Shown here one piece after another: positions 7,109-7,909 of a stretch of 7,909 bases of DNA. This stretch comes from Firmicutes bacterium UBA1065. GTDB taxonomy: Bacteria; Bacillota; Clostridia; Tissierellales; Sedimentibacteraceae. Made by a program: the position numbers and the translations under genes. The notes beneath the pieces were generated by a model that saw only the letters and a program-made list of their open reading frames with translations, had not been told where the DNA came from and made no database searches. The first letter of the stretch is position 1; each line of letters begins with the position of its first letter. The DNA is taken from assembly GCA_002316225.1 (NCBI GenBank), contig DCDC01000135.1, positions 1 through 7,909 of the forward strand, read 5' to 3'.

Positions 7109-7909
7109 TTACTCAACAAGGATTCCTTCCATATGGAAGGTTTTTGCCTCAGTTATTTTTACATTTACGATATGGCCAATAAGGTCACTGCTTCCTTCAA
7201 AATGAATCAGCTTAAATTGCCCTGTCCTGCCTGTCAATTTACCTTTCTCCACAGACTCCACCAAAACGGGAAAGACCTTGCCCGTGCATTTTTTGTTTTT
7301 TTCCAGTATTATGGGGTACAAAACATCCAAAAGCCTGTCAAAGCGTTCATGTTTTAGCTCATCCGGCACCTGGTTATCCATTTTGGCAGCAAGAGTTCCC
7401 TCCCTTACGGAATAGAGGAAGGTGAAGGCCGAATCAAACTGAACTTTCTTTACAATATCTATGGTCTCCTGGAAATCTTCCTCTGTTTCACCGGGAAAGC
7501 CCACAATAATGTCCGTGGTTATGGCAATATCAGGTACAGCCGATCTTAATTTTTCCACCAAGCTTAAATAATGTTCTCTTGTGTACTTGCGGTTCATCTG
7601 CTTAAGGACCTCATTGCTTCCGGCCTGAACAGGCAAGTGTATATGCTTGCATACCTTGTGGCATTCTTTTATGGCCTTTATCAATTCATCGGTCAAATCC
7701 TTGGGATGAGACGTCATGAAGCGAATACGCTCTATCCCGTCAATTTGATTTATTTCATATAAAAGGTCAGCAAAGGTAACCCTTTTGTCCAGCTTGCTTC
7801 CGTAAGAATTTACATTTTGGCCCAAAAGGGTCACTTCTTTACAACCATCTTCTGCCAAAGCTTTGATTTCACTTATTATATCATCCGGGTCCCTTGACTT
7901 TTCCCTGCC
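7109..7909 (-). CDS. miaB: MiaB, tRNA-2-methylthio-N6-dimethylallyladenosine synthase (C-terminal part; 5' end outside window)
   Basis: MiaB is a radical SAM methylthiotransferase that adds a methylthio group to C2 of i6A37 in tRNAs, following MiaA. The frame is open to the window edge and gives 266 residues ending in TAA at 7111-7109. The first visible residues are GREKSRDP, matching the family GRE(R/K)SR segment, so the N-terminal domain and the CxxxCxxC cluster motif lie outside the window. Visible MiaB signatures are TLLGQNVNSYG, MTSHPKD, HLPVQAGS, MNRKYT and TDIIVGFPGETEEDF from the radical SAM barrel. Roughly the last 60 residues form the TRAM RNA-binding domain, with GRTGQFKLIHFEG and a terminal HMEGILVE. 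An in-frame TTG at 7858-7856 is an internal leucine, not a start, because homologous sequence continues upstream of it. The QNVNSYG and QAGS signatures favour MiaB over the related MtaB or RimO. The next gene, mutS, begins 44 nt downstream. Confidence 0.97.
   Translation of the reverse strand, partial: GREKSRDPDDIISEIKALAEDGCKEVTLLGQNVNSYGSKLDKRVTFADLLYEINQIDGIERIRFMTSHPKDLTDELIKAIKECHKVCKHIHLPVQAGSNEVLKQMNRKYTREHYLSLVEKLRSAVPDIAITTDIIVGFPGETEEDFQETIDIVKKVQFDSAFTFLYSVREGTLAAKMDNQVPDELKHERFDRLLDVLYPIILEKNKKCTGKVFPVLVESVEKGKLTGRTGQFKLIHFEGSSDLIGHIVNVKITEAKTFHMEGILVE

Noticed and set aside
7856..7858. TTG as the start of a 249-residue gene
   Set aside because: The MiaB-conserved sequence continues in frame upstream to the window edge (GREKSR segment), so this is an internal leucine codon of a longer gene.

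Overview
This window is a chromosomal stretch of a low- to medium-GC bacterium, most likely an anaerobic Bacillota of the class Clostridia. The basis is the gene order miaB-mutS-mutL-miaA-hfq followed by a YnbB-type PLP enzyme, the purine-rich AGGAGG-type ribosome binding sites, the MutL with an endonuclease motif, and the Bacillota-style Hfq. The genus cannot be named from the sequence alone.

All six genes lie on the minus strand, so transcription runs from high to low coordinates. From the right edge they are: the C-terminal part of miaB (7909-7109, cut by the window edge), mutS (7064-4449), mutL (4421-2607), miaA (2598-1663), hfq (1649-1410) and a methionine gamma-lyase family (YnbB-like) gene (1410-112). 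Gaps between genes are 44, 27, 8 and 13 nt, then a 1-nt overlap (TAATG) between hfq and the last gene. No terminator is visible between genes, so the set looks like one operon. Beyond the last stop codon, positions 1-105 form a long imperfect palindrome that looks like a dispersed repeat element.

The genes fall into three functions. MiaA and MiaB catalyse the two successive steps of ms2i6A formation at A37 of tRNAs that read UNN codons. MutS and MutL are the recognition and nicking halves of methyl-independent mismatch repair, and both carry candidate beta-clamp binding motifs. Hfq is the RNA chaperone. The last gene encodes a PLP enzyme of unproven substrate that is often found near hfq in Bacillota. 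The mutL-miaA-hfq core is also conserved in Enterobacteria.

There is no sign of a novel system, mobile-gene cargo, CRISPR array, RNA gene or broken gene. The coding region is ordinary, intact housekeeping sequence. The items most worth a second look are the palindrome at the left edge, the tight translational coupling of hfq to the PLP enzyme, the acidic tip of Hfq, and two small inverted repeats, one at the mutS-mutL junction and one at the end of miaB. Apart from the palindrome, non-coding stretches are all under 50 nt.
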